A stretch of 64,000 nt of DNA from Sphagnum compactum. Its lineage: Eukaryota > Bryophyta > Sphagnopsida > Sphagnales. A model generated the notes under the pieces. The model was given only the letters and a program-made list of their open reading frames with translations. It did not search any database and was not told the origin of the DNA. How positions within the stretch are numbered: the first letter of the stretch is position 1; the number at the start of each line of letters is the position of its first letter. The DNA is taken from contig OZ234493.1 in NCBI GenBank assembly GCA_965153455.1, forward strand, positions 9,662,213 through 9,726,212, given 5' to 3'. The translations under genes were made by a program, and so were the position numbers. This document shows positions 34,413-46,345 of the stretch, piece by piece.

Positions 34413-37400
34413 TTTGATGATGGGCCATGAGATGATTTTTGTTATGCAAGGGGGAGCACATGAACGGTACTTTAAATGTTTGGTTATGGGAAAAAAATGG
34501 TTCAATTTTACATTGGCCCCAAGTTTGGGGTGGGAACGAATGTTTGGTGATAGGCAATTTAATTGCACACTAAATTGAACATAACTAGTTTGGTGATGGG
34601 GTGCAAAGGTCATGTTAAATATAGCACGCGACTGCCCATAAACAGGATTAAGGCTTACAAGAATCCAATGAAAGAATATAAGGTACACATTAATAAGGAA
34701 AGAGCTTCCAATTTCCCCCCAAATTCAAGCACATCCCATTCCCACCAAAAGTAACTTGCTCACCAACACAAGGCTATAATGCAAGGTTTGGATTCACAAT
34801 CCTATCTTTCAAATTCACAAGCAAAACTCTACAAGCATGTTAGAGCTTCCAAATTGTGAGAAAGATAGTTTGAAATCTTTCATCAACATTTTGAAATCAT
34901 GTGGGTTAGACTAGCAAAGGCCAAGTAACATAGGAATTGTAAAGAGTGTTAGATCAAAAACACAAGTCCTAGCATATCAACTAGAGCAAAGAGGTCATTT
35001 TATAGTAGCCAAAGAAAAGCTACAAGCATTAGAAGTAGATCAGCAAAATCTTGACATTACAATAGCCAAAGAGGACACATTGCATTCCTATGTTGGTTTA
35101 TAATCCTAAGTTTTGTATTTTCCATACTGAATTTATCAATGTGTGTTGAATGACTACATATTGATCTTATATCATGTATATTATCCATTCATGGCCTTTA
35201 CCACAAAAAAAAAGAATATTTTTTATTAAATCCACATCATCAAAATTCATAAATTTTAAGGCCAAAAACACATTTGAACCATGTGCTAAATGTGTTGTAA
35301 AAATGTATTTTGCCAATTTCAATTGCTTTTGCTCTTTTAGTTATCAATGTAAAGATTACCTTCAATTTTGAGAAGGAATAATGCTCATTTGATGAAGAAA
35401 AAATTATTTGAAAAAAAGGAAGGATTGTCCATTCAAGAAGTTAAAATGTTATAAACATACAAAAGGACTTCTAATTTGTATCAAATTCTGAGCATTGAAA
35501 CTTTGCAAGTAATGGAGCCTATTCCAAAAAATATATTGACAATCCAAACTATTATATTTAAAATTTTTCAAAAACAAAAATATAATTTAAAAAAGTGTTC
35601 ACTCAATTAAGTGGTTCCTTTAGATGGGCTTTCACCCATTTGTACTCAAGGATGAATAAAAAACTTTGATTTTTTTCATTCTAACATGCAATATGTGCAT
35701 GATCCCATTAGGTTTGGCCTTTAAAAACTATCCCGATACTTTCAAAATGTGGAATTGTTTTCATTTTTAATTACATGAATAAAAAATTGCATACATATTT
35801 TTTACCTCAAATATGGGTATGACTATATGTGATAAGGCTTATTCAGACCCTACCCATCTACCAAAAACCACAATTTCTATACACCCAAACCCTACCCTAT
35901 TGGAAAAGTTGCAATGTTATTTACTCTTACTTACGGGTAAACTAATTGAAAAATAATAATACCCTTACACAAACATATATCAAAAACAATAGAGCTACAC
36001 AACACTAGTTTTACCCCAAGTATCCACATTTTTTAGTCATGGTTATGTTGGTCCAAGGTTCATTGAGTGAGCAATTGTCTGTGACATTTGTAGCTAATAC
36101 AAAAGTTCCAAATTAAATAATTTGTGGAGGTTAGGGATTGAGTTTTAGACTTTAAAAATTATAGTAAAAAATAACCTTTTTGCATTGGTGACCATGTAAA
36201 GTTGTAAAGTGCTGACTCACTTTTCAATCTCACAACAATAATTTTTATTGAGTTCATTTTAAAAAAAAATTATGGCAAATAATATAGCTCATAAATTATC
36301 AATTGGAAATTAGTTTTAAATTAAATACTTGATTATGAATATATTGTAACAAAATTTTCATCAAGCCCACCATTCAAGGAACTTTTTAAATACCCTTCTA
36401 AATATTAATTGTGAATGAAATGTCAACAATGATGATTGGACTTAATTTAATATGAATGAAATTTGGACATTCACGGATGAATTCCATTCATGAATTTCCA
36501 TAAACAACAAACTTAAATTATATGAAATATAATTTTTCCTATGAGCAACTAAATATTTTGATATATGGTTAATGGCCTTAGGCATTGAGATTGTTGCTAG
36601 ATGTCATTTGTGATAGAATGTTATTGATATCATTGGAGAAAACTCACAAGCGATTATAAGTCATGTTGAACTTTCACATGCCCAAAACAAAGTTGTTTTT
36701 CCAATATGATAAGATAACTATTTGGCACACAAAGTGTTCCCAAAAGTCACTTGCATTTGGAGCACAATTTCAAAGAGCAGATCAGTCCACATTGAAAAAG
36801 TGATGAGATTGAAAAGCTTTTGGCCACAACCATAAGAAAATGGTTTGCATGCCCAAATATGGTGCATTTCTTGTGACTTCAATGGTGGTCTTGTGATGCA
36901 CCTTTGGTTTAATATTGGTGGCAATTCCTCAAATGGGAGAAAGCAAAATTTTCAAAAGCTGGGACACACTCCTTAAGTATTGTCTAGGACAAGAGAAGAG
37001 AACTTTGCAGTAACTAGGATAAGATAATGCGTTTTATAAAGAGAGCACTTAGTGCAATTTCGAGCCAAAGCTAATTTTGACATTCACCACAAACTCACAA
37101 GGATTCATCACAACTTGGACCCTTTTGTGATGAACTAACCCCCTCATGATATACTTTGTAATTAGCAATGAGCCCTGCAGCAAAATGACAATCCCCAAAA
37201 TTAGCAATGACCTTCTCCTGAAATTGGTACAATTCCCAAATTTTTAAATCTTCATAATTCAAGGAACTTAATGCTTACAACCGTTTAAACCCTTCTTTTT
37301 TAACCCTCATCAAGAGGGTTTTCTAAATCATCCCAAACTTGTGAATTTAACACAATTTGCTCTTCCAAATTGTCTTTGAATAGCCAAAACTCTTTTGGGC

Positions 37401-38425
37401 AATTTGTGTCTCAACATTTCAAAGAAATCTTGCACTTTTGTATATATATTTTGGTGCAACTAAGTTGGCAGTGAATATAAAACTTTGTATCATATGTACT
37501 CTTGTTGGAATGCGGATTAAGGGATTTGGAGAACAAAACCTACCCATCCATCACAAATAAACTTCAGTAAAATCATGAATCACATAATCAAAGAAATTAA
37601 AGTTTGTTGTAGAGAAGCTCAACAAAATTACTCTTGAAGGAACCTAGAAATTTCAATGGTATTTATCAATCCTTGAATGACCACACCTCTCCAGACCTCC
37701 ATTTGCAACTGGGTCTCCCTGTTTAGACGAATCACATTGACACTAGATGGTCTATGGCTCCTTTGCAGACTAGCTTGCAGCTTACAACTAAAGCAAGACT
37801 TGCAGGGATGCAGTGATGATTGCTGGACTGCTATTTGTCATCTTAAACTGACAAGAGATTGACTTGACTTGCAATCAGACAATGCCAATCACTTTTCACT
37901 TGCACATGTGAACAGATATATATATGGAGACAGTTGGAGGGCCTGGGTTTGGTGATGTGCTTCACTAGGTGATGCACCATGGGTGGGGATGTCAGGACAA
38001 TGAAGAATGGTATTCTTTTGCTGGTCTTACTACAGCAGGAGTATACATCTGTTTTACTTCCCGGGACTACCAAAAACTGCAGATGACTTTGTTGAGATAA
38101 TCACAAAAGACATGCACTTTGCTACATTGTAACTGACTGAGCCTACACATCACACCACTTACACTACACGTCTAGAGAGAATTTTCAAACTAATTGCACA
38201 AGAAAGTTGTTGTGCTTTGGCATCCACAAAAATTGTCCTGGTTCTGTGGCTAAAATCACATATGGATTGTGAATGTTGTTTACAGTTAAAGAAGGGCCAT
38301 TCATCTCCACATAATGGTATTCACCTGTGAGTAGACAGATGCTTCCTGAAGAAAGGATACAAGAAAGGATGGCGTCTACAGAAGATTCAGGTGGTAAGGA
38401 TGTAATCTGCTTGGAGCAAGACTTT
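34413..38425. other. Intergenic, no gene seen
   Basis: AT-rich sequence with ORFs of at most about 120 codons that match no family. The section 37.65-38.4 kb has more balanced composition and might be transcribed, but no exon structure could be supported. Confidence 0.5.
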
Positions 38426-38585
38426 CAATTGGTTGTCTTACTTAATATATTCACCCTGGGCACCATTGCACAGACCCATTCTTCACTCAACTTTTCACTT
38501 ACAAATTCAATTGTTTGTTGTTTTACTCAATATCTTCACCCTGAGCAACATTGTACACCCATTTCTTCAGTCAATTTTTGACTGG
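38426..38585 (+). repeat. 82 bp tandem duplication
   Basis: Copies start CAATTGGTTGTCTTACT at about 38426 and CAATTGTTTGTTGTTTTACT at 38508. Both continue with ATCTTCACCCTGAGCA-like and CCCATTTCTTCA-like sequence. Confidence 0.8.
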
Positions 38586-39387
38586 GATTTGTGGCTCTAA
38601 GTTGAAAGCAAGAGGAGGAATAATTGATACTTTGTTCAGTCTTATCATCAAAGAACAGATGGATATTAGACTGAATTTGAAACATAGAATTTTCTTTAGT
38701 TCTGGCAATTGGGTTGTCCATATCTTGGTAATTGTATGAAAGAACCTTGTGGCATGGCACTTGTCTCTGCAGAGCTTTAAGGATGTGGGCCTTGTGTCTG
38801 ACAATATTTTGACAATTTCTGCTGACTGTGAGTGGTGATAGACCATGCATTTTGTGTTATTCTATCAGAGCAAATGTGTAGCATAAATCCATTTCCATGG
38901 TCTTTGCAAATGAGATGTCAGAAGGAATACTTTGATTACCTCCTAGAAAACAGTGCAATTATATGTTTCACCCAAGAGAAAAAGTAGGTAATTGATTCCG
39001 AAAAATGGAAACTATATACAATTCCTGCAGCTCCTCCACTAATTGAGGACCCAGTAAATTAATTCCGCCAATGCAATTTATATCTCACTCTCTCCGTGTA
39101 GATCAGGAAGTTGAAGTCCTGAGTAATTGATACCATAACCCTTAACACTATGGATCTGTCTACAATCAAACAGTCACAACAATGGCATGCCAAACTCAAG
39201 AATTTGGGAAAGAATCGAGTGTGTCACCTTTCCTTGATTGAGCTTATACCTATACAAAGGAGACCTGCAAGTGGAATGGAGGATCACTCTGATGCCTACT
39301 GAGGTGTAACTATATAGTGTGGGAAAGACCTGGATTTTTGTAAGGTTTGGTGTGAAATACCTGGGGAAATGATGGTGAAATAGGAAA
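38586..39387. other. Region 3' of the coiled-coil gene
   Basis: No independent gene recognised. The right part is probably 3' UTR of the minus-strand coiled-coil gene. Confidence 0.4.
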
Positions 39388-40170
39388 CTAGACAGGAACT
39401 GCTCCTGTCAAAGATCCAAGTTGTGATTCGTGCCAGTTCAAACCATCGGCACGACACAGGCCGCGTGAACGACTAGACTCTTTCTCCACGTCTCTTGCCA
39501 ATGACAAACGTTTCCTATTTTCGGACAAGGCCAGATCGCGTTGCAGATTCTCCGCTTGCAATTTCACCTTTTCTAGCTCGTGAGTGGCGTCGTGGAGTCG
39601 CGTCGCCATAGCGTCGCAATCATGTCTAGATTTCGAAAGCTGGCCAGCGAGATCCATCGTCTCCAACTCCTTCAAACTCTGCCGTTTCTGACGCAATGAC
39701 TCGAGCTCCGAGCGAGCAGAAGCCAGCTCCATTTCTCTCGCCGCCAAGGAGGAAGACAGGGAAGAAAGCTGATAGTTGAAGAAACGGTTCTGCTCAAGAG
39801 TTTCGGCCTCCAGATCTCCGAGCTGTGCACACAATCTCTCTTCCGCTTCTTCCAACACCTGCTGCGAAGAAAGCAATCTCTCTATTTCTCGTTCATGCCG
39901 GAGTTCCATCTCTGCCAAATCTCTTTGGTGCTGGATTTGCAACTCCATTAACTGTTGCTGTAGTCCTCCCTCTCTATCCAGGCCCTGCTGCACCTCTTTC
40001 TGTAGGTGCAAACTCCGGGATGTGGCCTCCGCAAGCGTGGTCCTATCAAATTTCCAGGCCTCCATTGCTGAGGCAAGGCGTTGCTGCAGGGAGGCTATGG
40101 TAGCATCCTTGGCCTGAGATGCCCGTATCATGGCATCAATCTTCCCCTTCAAGACCGATGCGCTTTCCAT
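39388..40170 (-). CDS. Coiled-coil protein of unknown function
   Basis: A single open frame of 260 residues, the longest gene-like ORF outside the gene island. The start at 40170 (MESASVLKGKID) is the first ATG. The frame continues upstream without a stop only to an unlikely TTG. Residues about 10-235 are dense in Glu, Gln, Leu, Lys, Arg and Ala with heptad-like spacing (for example ELRHERE-like and LEEAEERLCAQLGDLEAE segments), predicting a long parallel coiled coil. The C-terminal ~25 residues are polar and end GSLTGAVPV. No enzyme motif, membrane segment or signal peptide is visible. I do not recognise the family. Codon composition (GC-richer than the surroundings) and length support a real gene. 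Introns, if any, would be in the leader. Confidence 0.75.
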   Translation of the reverse strand: MESASVLKGKIDAMIRASQAKDATIASLQQRLASAMEAWKFDRTTLAEATSRSLHLQKEVQQGLDREGGLQQQLMELQIQHQRDLAEMELRHEREIERLLSSQQVLEEAEERLCAQLGDLEAETLEQNRFFNYQLSSLSSSLAAREMELASARSELESLRQKRQSLKELETMDLAGQLSKSRHDCDAMATRLHDATHELEKVKLQAENLQRDLALSENRKRLSLARDVEKESSRSRGLCRADGLNWHESQLGSLTGAVPV

Positions 40171-40830
40171 TATCCTTGCCACAGACCACCACCTAAATGT
40201 ATCGAGCAAAATTTCCCTCGAAATTTCGAAATGTGGGCCGAATTTAAATCACCTCAAAATTGTCACAGCAACAAACTCACAGCACGAAATTGGAGACTCT
40301 AGAGTATCCTCTAGAGTATCCTCCAGTCTCTAAATCTGCAGTCACAAGTATCAATCGATTCAAACACAGATCCCCGGAAACATGAAGCACACAAGTTACT
40401 GCTGAATAGACAACACACAATACACAACAACAAGTTCTGACACAAATGTCGCAACAACAACAACAAATGCAGTTACAGTCACAGATCTCACAACACCCTC
40501 ATCAATCACAGTTCAAAAGAGCAACGCAAGAGCCTGAGAAATACAATTCTTGACGGGCGCCACATCAAGGATATATAGAATGTGTGAGCGACGGAAGCAG
40601 CAGTGGTAGTAAGCGGAGACACGGCAGAACACGGCAGAATAAGACAAAGAAAGACGACACGACACGACGACACGAGAGGTGGAAGCGGGCGTCGAGGAGC
40701 GCAAGCGAGGGCGGAATCGCGGGCACGGGAGGGAAGCGTGGGCGCGGGGCGGCCTTGGGAGACCAAGAAGGGGCCCAGGTGCAGTGTACCACAGGTGGGG
40801 GACCCGCTCCAAGTAGCACCGGTTGCTTAC
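40171..40830 (-). promoter_or_regulatory. Leader and GC-rich promoter island of coiled-coil gene
   Basis: The stretch 40500-40830 is markedly GC- and CpG-rich in an otherwise AT-rich region, as often seen at plant or bryophyte promoters. A 12 bp tandem (CTAGAGTATCCT twice) lies at about 40300. Overlapping ORFs on both strands here are Arg/Pro/Ser-rich by-products of composition. CAACAACAACAAC repeats occur at 40451-40470. Confidence 0.5.
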
Positions 40831-42380
40831 ACCCTTTTCTTTCCTGTTGTGAAGTTACTTGCTAAATACTGACGCCACTCCTGGTCGTGAATTTTTCTAG
40901 TGTTAATGTGCCAGTTTCCATGTTTGGCCTCCATGTGGCGGAAAATGGGTGTTCCTGGCCCACATTCCATGCTAACTGGTAACTACCAAATCTTTTGGGA
41001 ATTCTCCACAACAAATTATTACATATAGTAAAGGACGTCGGGATGAAAAATGAAGCTTCCCCTGAATTCGTCCCGTCGTCTCTCTGTCCAGTCGTCCATG
41101 CGAATCGACGCCCTGGAAGCTTTGAGGTTGTCGGCTGCACACCATCCCTGAGTCTGACAGTGTAACTTTCTGTCCACCAAGAATGGGAAGGAAATAAACC
41201 AGGAATGGCCCTCCATCCATGTCCCTATTTAGATAGGTCATTTTACTGTAGTAATACCTTGTCAACTGCAACACATGTCTGTCCAATAAATAATTTTTGG
41301 AAATTTTCATTTCAAAAATTCAAATATTACTGACGATTCAATATTTTCCTTCACAAATTTTTTGCTCTTTGAACTTTATTTTGTGTGTGACAATTTCAAC
41401 ATTTCTGTAAATAATATACAAGTTACCATCAAAGCTGCCAAGCTGCTATGGTACATATGCTACCCTATATGAAGTATTTTCCCCCTATTAAGCACAACAT
41501 CACATCATCGACCTCACAAAGGGGGTAAAACATTCCGCCACTTACCAAAAAATATCATTCATCCAATGTGGTTGTCTTTTGTCTTTTGTTGGTTTCCAAT
41601 GTGTTCTCACGATGCTCCCATCAAGTTCCCAAGGGGGAAGCCTATCTAAGCTTTTGACTTGAGATATGGCCAATGTTCCCAAACAATCAGGAAATCTATG
41701 AGACTTCCTCTTTTTAAAAATAAAATCAAAATTGTATATGTGTAACATCAAGAGGGGTTACAAGGGATAAAAGTTGTAAATACTAATAATGTGGCTTAGG
41801 GGAAGAAGGATGGATAAATATGGAAATAAATAATTCAGCTTATGGGCGCTTTCTAAACAACATTTGACTAAAGACATGGACTTGAATTCATGAACAATTT
41901 AATTAATTATATTGGGTTAGACATAATTGAAGATGAATTATGTGAACTTAACTAAATCTCAGAGGAAAAAGTTTCAAAAACTTGAGATTAGTTATAGAGT
42001 TATAATCTCTTGAAATGTGACACACCCCTTGGTTTTTTTTCATAATGAGCCGATCAAAATGGTCCACCATCAAAAAATATACAAATAAAAAGAACTTGGG
42101 AAACATCCCATTTGATTAAGAGAGAAGCAACAATGGATAGATACCCACGCATATGGGGGGCAAAAACAAATCCGGTAATAATTTATCCAATGCACAAGAC
42201 TCTTGTGAAAGAAACTCTTGTGGATCTCCCCCAAAGGATAACTTATTGGATAAGCTTACGATATGCTTTTTCGAAGGGGTGTTAACTTTGGTTCCAATAC
42301 ATGGTCTAAAATAGATTACGTTCCGACATGTCCATACTGTTGTTAAATCAAAAAACCACGCCAAGCCGCCGAGTTTTACT
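40831..42380. other. Intergenic with dispersed repeat copies, no gene seen
   Basis: Includes an inverted copy of the dispersed repeat at 41250-41325. A TGTGACACACCCC string at 42018 resembles the one at 3244. No supported gene. Confidence 0.45.
41250..41325 (-). repeat. Dispersed repeat copy C (inverted)
   Basis: The reverse complement reads GAAATGAAAATTTCC, then ACATGTGTTGCAGTTGACAAGG, matching copies at 32568 and 33712. Confidence 0.6.
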
Positions 42381-42700
42381 CCTACGGCAACGACGAGTCA
42401 ACCGGGGAGAGAGAGAGAGAGAGAAGGTCCCAAAGAAGATGGTCATAGAATTTACCTGAAGCAGCAGGCGAAGAAAGGAGGGAGCAAGGAAGGTGGCGAG
42501 GGGGGCTTTGCATGCATTTCCTAGGGAGGTGGGTAGGGACGTTGTGCATTGAACCTGGTCGATTTCTCCATACCAAGCGCGCTCCCTCCTTTGTCTTTTC
42601 TTCCGTGACGTGAGCCCACTCCCAAGTTTGGACTATTGTGGAAATGAAGGTCTTTTCTTTGTCTCTATCTTCCACCCCATCTCCTACCTCCTCACAATTC
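42381..42700 (-). other. GC-richer island with (GA)n, possible 5' UTR exon
   Basis: A GA microsatellite at 42406-42424 is followed by sequence of gene-like composition. On the minus strand a good donor string GCTTCAG/GTAAATT occurs at about 42460. A 106-codon minus ORF spans it but resembles no family. This could be a noncoding first exon or the relic of one. Confidence 0.3.
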
Positions 42701-45700
42701 ATGGAGGGTTAGACCAAAACAGGTGATGAACACAGTTGAGAATAGAAATTCTGCTCGGCCAGTGAGTGAATGCAGCTCAGTTTTTCCTTCTTTTCGAAAG
42801 CTCCTATTGGATTTTTTGAAATTTGGTTCTCTCCAATGTATTCATTCCCCAATAGCCCCTCACTTTGTCCCAGATCCTACCTTTGCTCAATGTTGTCGTC
42901 TTTGGAACGCTATATAGCTGGGCCAATTAATTATTGAGACATGTTTCTATCTTTTTGGAACCTTTTTCAGGTGGGTCAATTATCATATGTTTATATTTTT
43001 GGATTGAACACTTCAAGGTGTCTCCAAGGTTTTAGAACTTTTTTTGGGGGGGGCGGTTATGGGTCAATCAGAGAGGTTCATTGCAAAAGACAATTCTAAA
43101 CTTGGAAGGCAGGCACCCCAAGCTTTTAGAATTTTTAAAAGTTGCACAATGGATGAATGTGTCATCTCATTTTTCATTTATTTATACAATTTCAAATTTT
43201 TCATCCATTGTGAAAATTTTCATTCATTATTATTAAAAAAGTGAATTATCAATTTTTCATTCAATTTGAAATCTTTTTCACAAATATTTCATCTGTGGTA
43301 CAACTTTTTAATTTTTAATTTTCATCATCATACAAATTTTCATCCATTATACAACCTTCCTCTATAATTTTTCATTTATTTTGTAATCTTATAAAAAATG
43401 TTAAGCATTTCATATAATTTGAATGTTAGTGCAAACTATGAAATTTCAGATGGCCCTTGAGTTTTAGCTACCACTATAGAGCCTTAAAGTTGCAGCTGTT
43501 GTGAACCTTGCCCTGCCTTGAAAGGGTTCACAATATTCACTCCACTACTATTTATTCATGAAGTCTGTTGCATATTCTGTAACGTGTGTTCAACTTCCTC
43601 AGCAGGTCTACAATAATATGTGTATGAAGCAATCAAAAATGATAATGCAACTATTTAAGTTGCCAAGTTAAAACCCAAGAATTATATTTTGTGGATTGTT
43701 GAAGTAAAGACCCATGCTTTCATTATCTTGCATGAAGCAACATTGAATTTCATTGACCACATATCCTGCTCCAAACACTCATAATCCTCATCAGTAAGAA
43801 GAGCAGCTGATGCCACATAACATGACCAGCTATGTAGCAACCATGTAGTGGTTTTCCACAGATTCAGCAAACCTCATTTATCCCTGAAAGGACAAGAGAG
43901 CTCTTTGAACCACGCACTACCACCGCCATGCAACCTGTGGTATCAGGAAAAGTGTCCCAAGCGCATGGAGGCCGGCGCAGCCACCCAAATACCCAACAGA
44001 CATGACAAATCCAACTATTTAGAAAACCGGGCTCCATCATGTTGTAGGCAACTGTAAGCTGAATTGTTTGGTCTAGAAGAATTGGAATTTAGTTGAAGAA
44101 TGGAAATTTTTTCACCATTGAGTGTGCAATTGTTGTAATTACAGGCACTCATCAGATTTTTAATTTTTTGAAATTTTCACTACCTTGCCATTTTTCATTG
44201 TTTTCAAATTTTGCAAGTTAAGTAGAATGCATTCATAAAGAGTGTGTTTGAAAAGGAAAAGGGTGGCGCATTTGGACATGGAATGAAAGAGAAATGAATG
44301 GTCAAAGTTGCATGTACAAGGGCCATTGTAACGAAAAGACAAGGACATAGTAAGTTTCTAATCCCCATTGTGTATGCATCAACTGACACAAGAAATCAAA
44401 TGGAAACATAAACCAAATTATTCCACACATTCATTCCACCAATCATGGAGTTATACAAGCTAAAAGAAGAACTAGTCCTAATCATGTACATAAGTTGGCT
44501 ATGGGTCTACAAGGATCAAAGCACTCTAATTTCACTCTCTTGAGCATCAACAGACCTAATTGGCAAATCAGAAGTTCTCCCTAACACCTAAAACAACACA
44601 ACATACATTGTTGAAACAAAAAATCCCAATGCAACACTCAAAGCACAACACAGGACACCTGCTTTGGAATGCCCAAACAGTAAATCTCGATGCAACACAA
44701 TGCCATCAACTTCTGGAGAAATGTGATGAAGCTCAAAAATGGTAAATGTAGGTCTCTAGTCTTCAGTAGACAAACGCCGGAAGTTTTACAAATGCAACCC
44801 TCTATTCCTAGATTATAATGCCTAAACAAAAGCCCAGACATAGAAATCAAAACATGCATTCAGAGGTCTCAATTTTCTAGGTAGTCTCATCCTTCAATCG
44901 ACAAGACCTAAACCACCCCAAAAGAATCCCCATACATATAGACTTATTTGACAAGATGGTCGCTCACAAAATCCCTAATGTTTTTCATCATTCCCTTGAT
45001 CATGGACCCATACTTGTGGTTCTGCAAGGTATTCTCCTAATAGGAACATGGTGCAGTGGAAAGAATAAGCATAACCTCAGCTTAGAAAACCCTTACAATG
45101 TCCACATTATTATGGGTACTCATCCCTTCCATAATCCAACATCAAAACATAAAAACTGATCACTATTCATGAAAACTAAAAATCCTAAAAACACTTAGCT
45201 CCCATTCAAGTTCCCCACGTCCTTGCTTCTTAAGCTCCACGACTGTCCTACCTTCATTCACGTCCAAACAAAAAATCCTCAAAGCCACAATGCACCACAC
45301 AAAACTCACCCAGAGTGAGCACTATAAAAAGCTCAAGCGTCATCAATCATAAACACCAACAAGTTCATAACCTACACAAGAAAAAACCATCACAAAAACA
45401 GAATCCAAACCTCCCACACACACCACTTCCCATCACCATCAACCGTCAAGATTTTGCCGTTTTTTCCCTTGTTCTCAAAGTGTTCCAAATGTGTTCCCCA
45501 AAATGTTCTCAATAGCACCTGGGTTTTATCCCATATGGTTTACCAAAGTATAACTCCCCTGTATATAAACTAAAAAGGGTAAAATGTAGGGATGCATATT
45601 TGTTTCTATTTTGCATCTGGGGGTCCAAAGAGGTGCTTCTATTAGGGTGCATGCCCAATGTTCCAAAAAACTTGCTGATGGGCCAATCAATATGGCTCCT

Positions 45701-46019
45701 TTAAAAGAAAAAAAGTTGAGAGTTTAGAACTAATGTTGGCTAAATTGTATGATGGATGATTATCACTAGGACTACCCAAAAAAAAAAAAAAAAACTGCAT
45801 GGCAGCACTAATAATATCAACTGAAGTAAAAGGAAAATGCAACAGTAAAATAAGAATTAGGAGAAAAACATAAAACATGTGAGTACAATTATGTTTATGC
45901 TACCCATCTGCTGCCATTGCTAGTGCCTTTTCACACCCCTATCATTATGAATATCCCTTTTGAGTGTTAAATATATTACATTTGTCATATTACTTATTTT
46001 CCCCAGAAAATTGTGTGCT
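42701..46019. other. Intergenic, no gene seen
   Basis: AT-rich sequence. A small patch at 43880-44060 has balanced composition but no recognisable protein. Confidence 0.5.
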
Positions 46020-46345
46020 AATTTCATGAATCACTAGGGTAAACCAGCTGGTGACCGAACACTTAAGCCCTCAGGGCAGGCCGTATCCAAGGGGAGGGTT
46101 CTGTTATTTTTGGTGTCAAAACAAAAGTTGAACCCCTCCTCTTGGTGCATATGGTGCACTAAACTAGTAAAAAACAGAATAAAATTGAAAAAGTTACGGC
46201 CCCCCAAAGTAGAGAGTGTCAAGAACTCAGAAAATAAAACAAACCACCAAACACTACAAAGACAGGTTTCGAAACACCCAAACAAATCTTTGTATGTTGC
46301 TCTGTTGCTATTAGAGTTCCAAAATGGTTTGTAGAACTTCAACTA
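46020..46345 (+). repeat. Dispersed ~310 bp repeat, copy 1
   Basis: Aligns by eye with 51930-52235. Shared blocks in order are GTGACCGAACACT, CAGGCC.TATCCAAGGGGAGGG, TTTTTGGTGTC, TTGAACCC, TGCACTAAA, CCCCAAA, GTCAAGAA, AACACTACAAAG, GAAACACCCAAA, TGTTGCTCTGTTG and GTAGAACTTCA. Confidence 0.75.

Noticed and set aside
40506-40872. Several overlapping ORFs on both strands in the GC-rich island
   Set aside because: Open frames arise from GC-rich composition; Arg/Pro/Ser-rich translations with no family match, most lacking an ATG.
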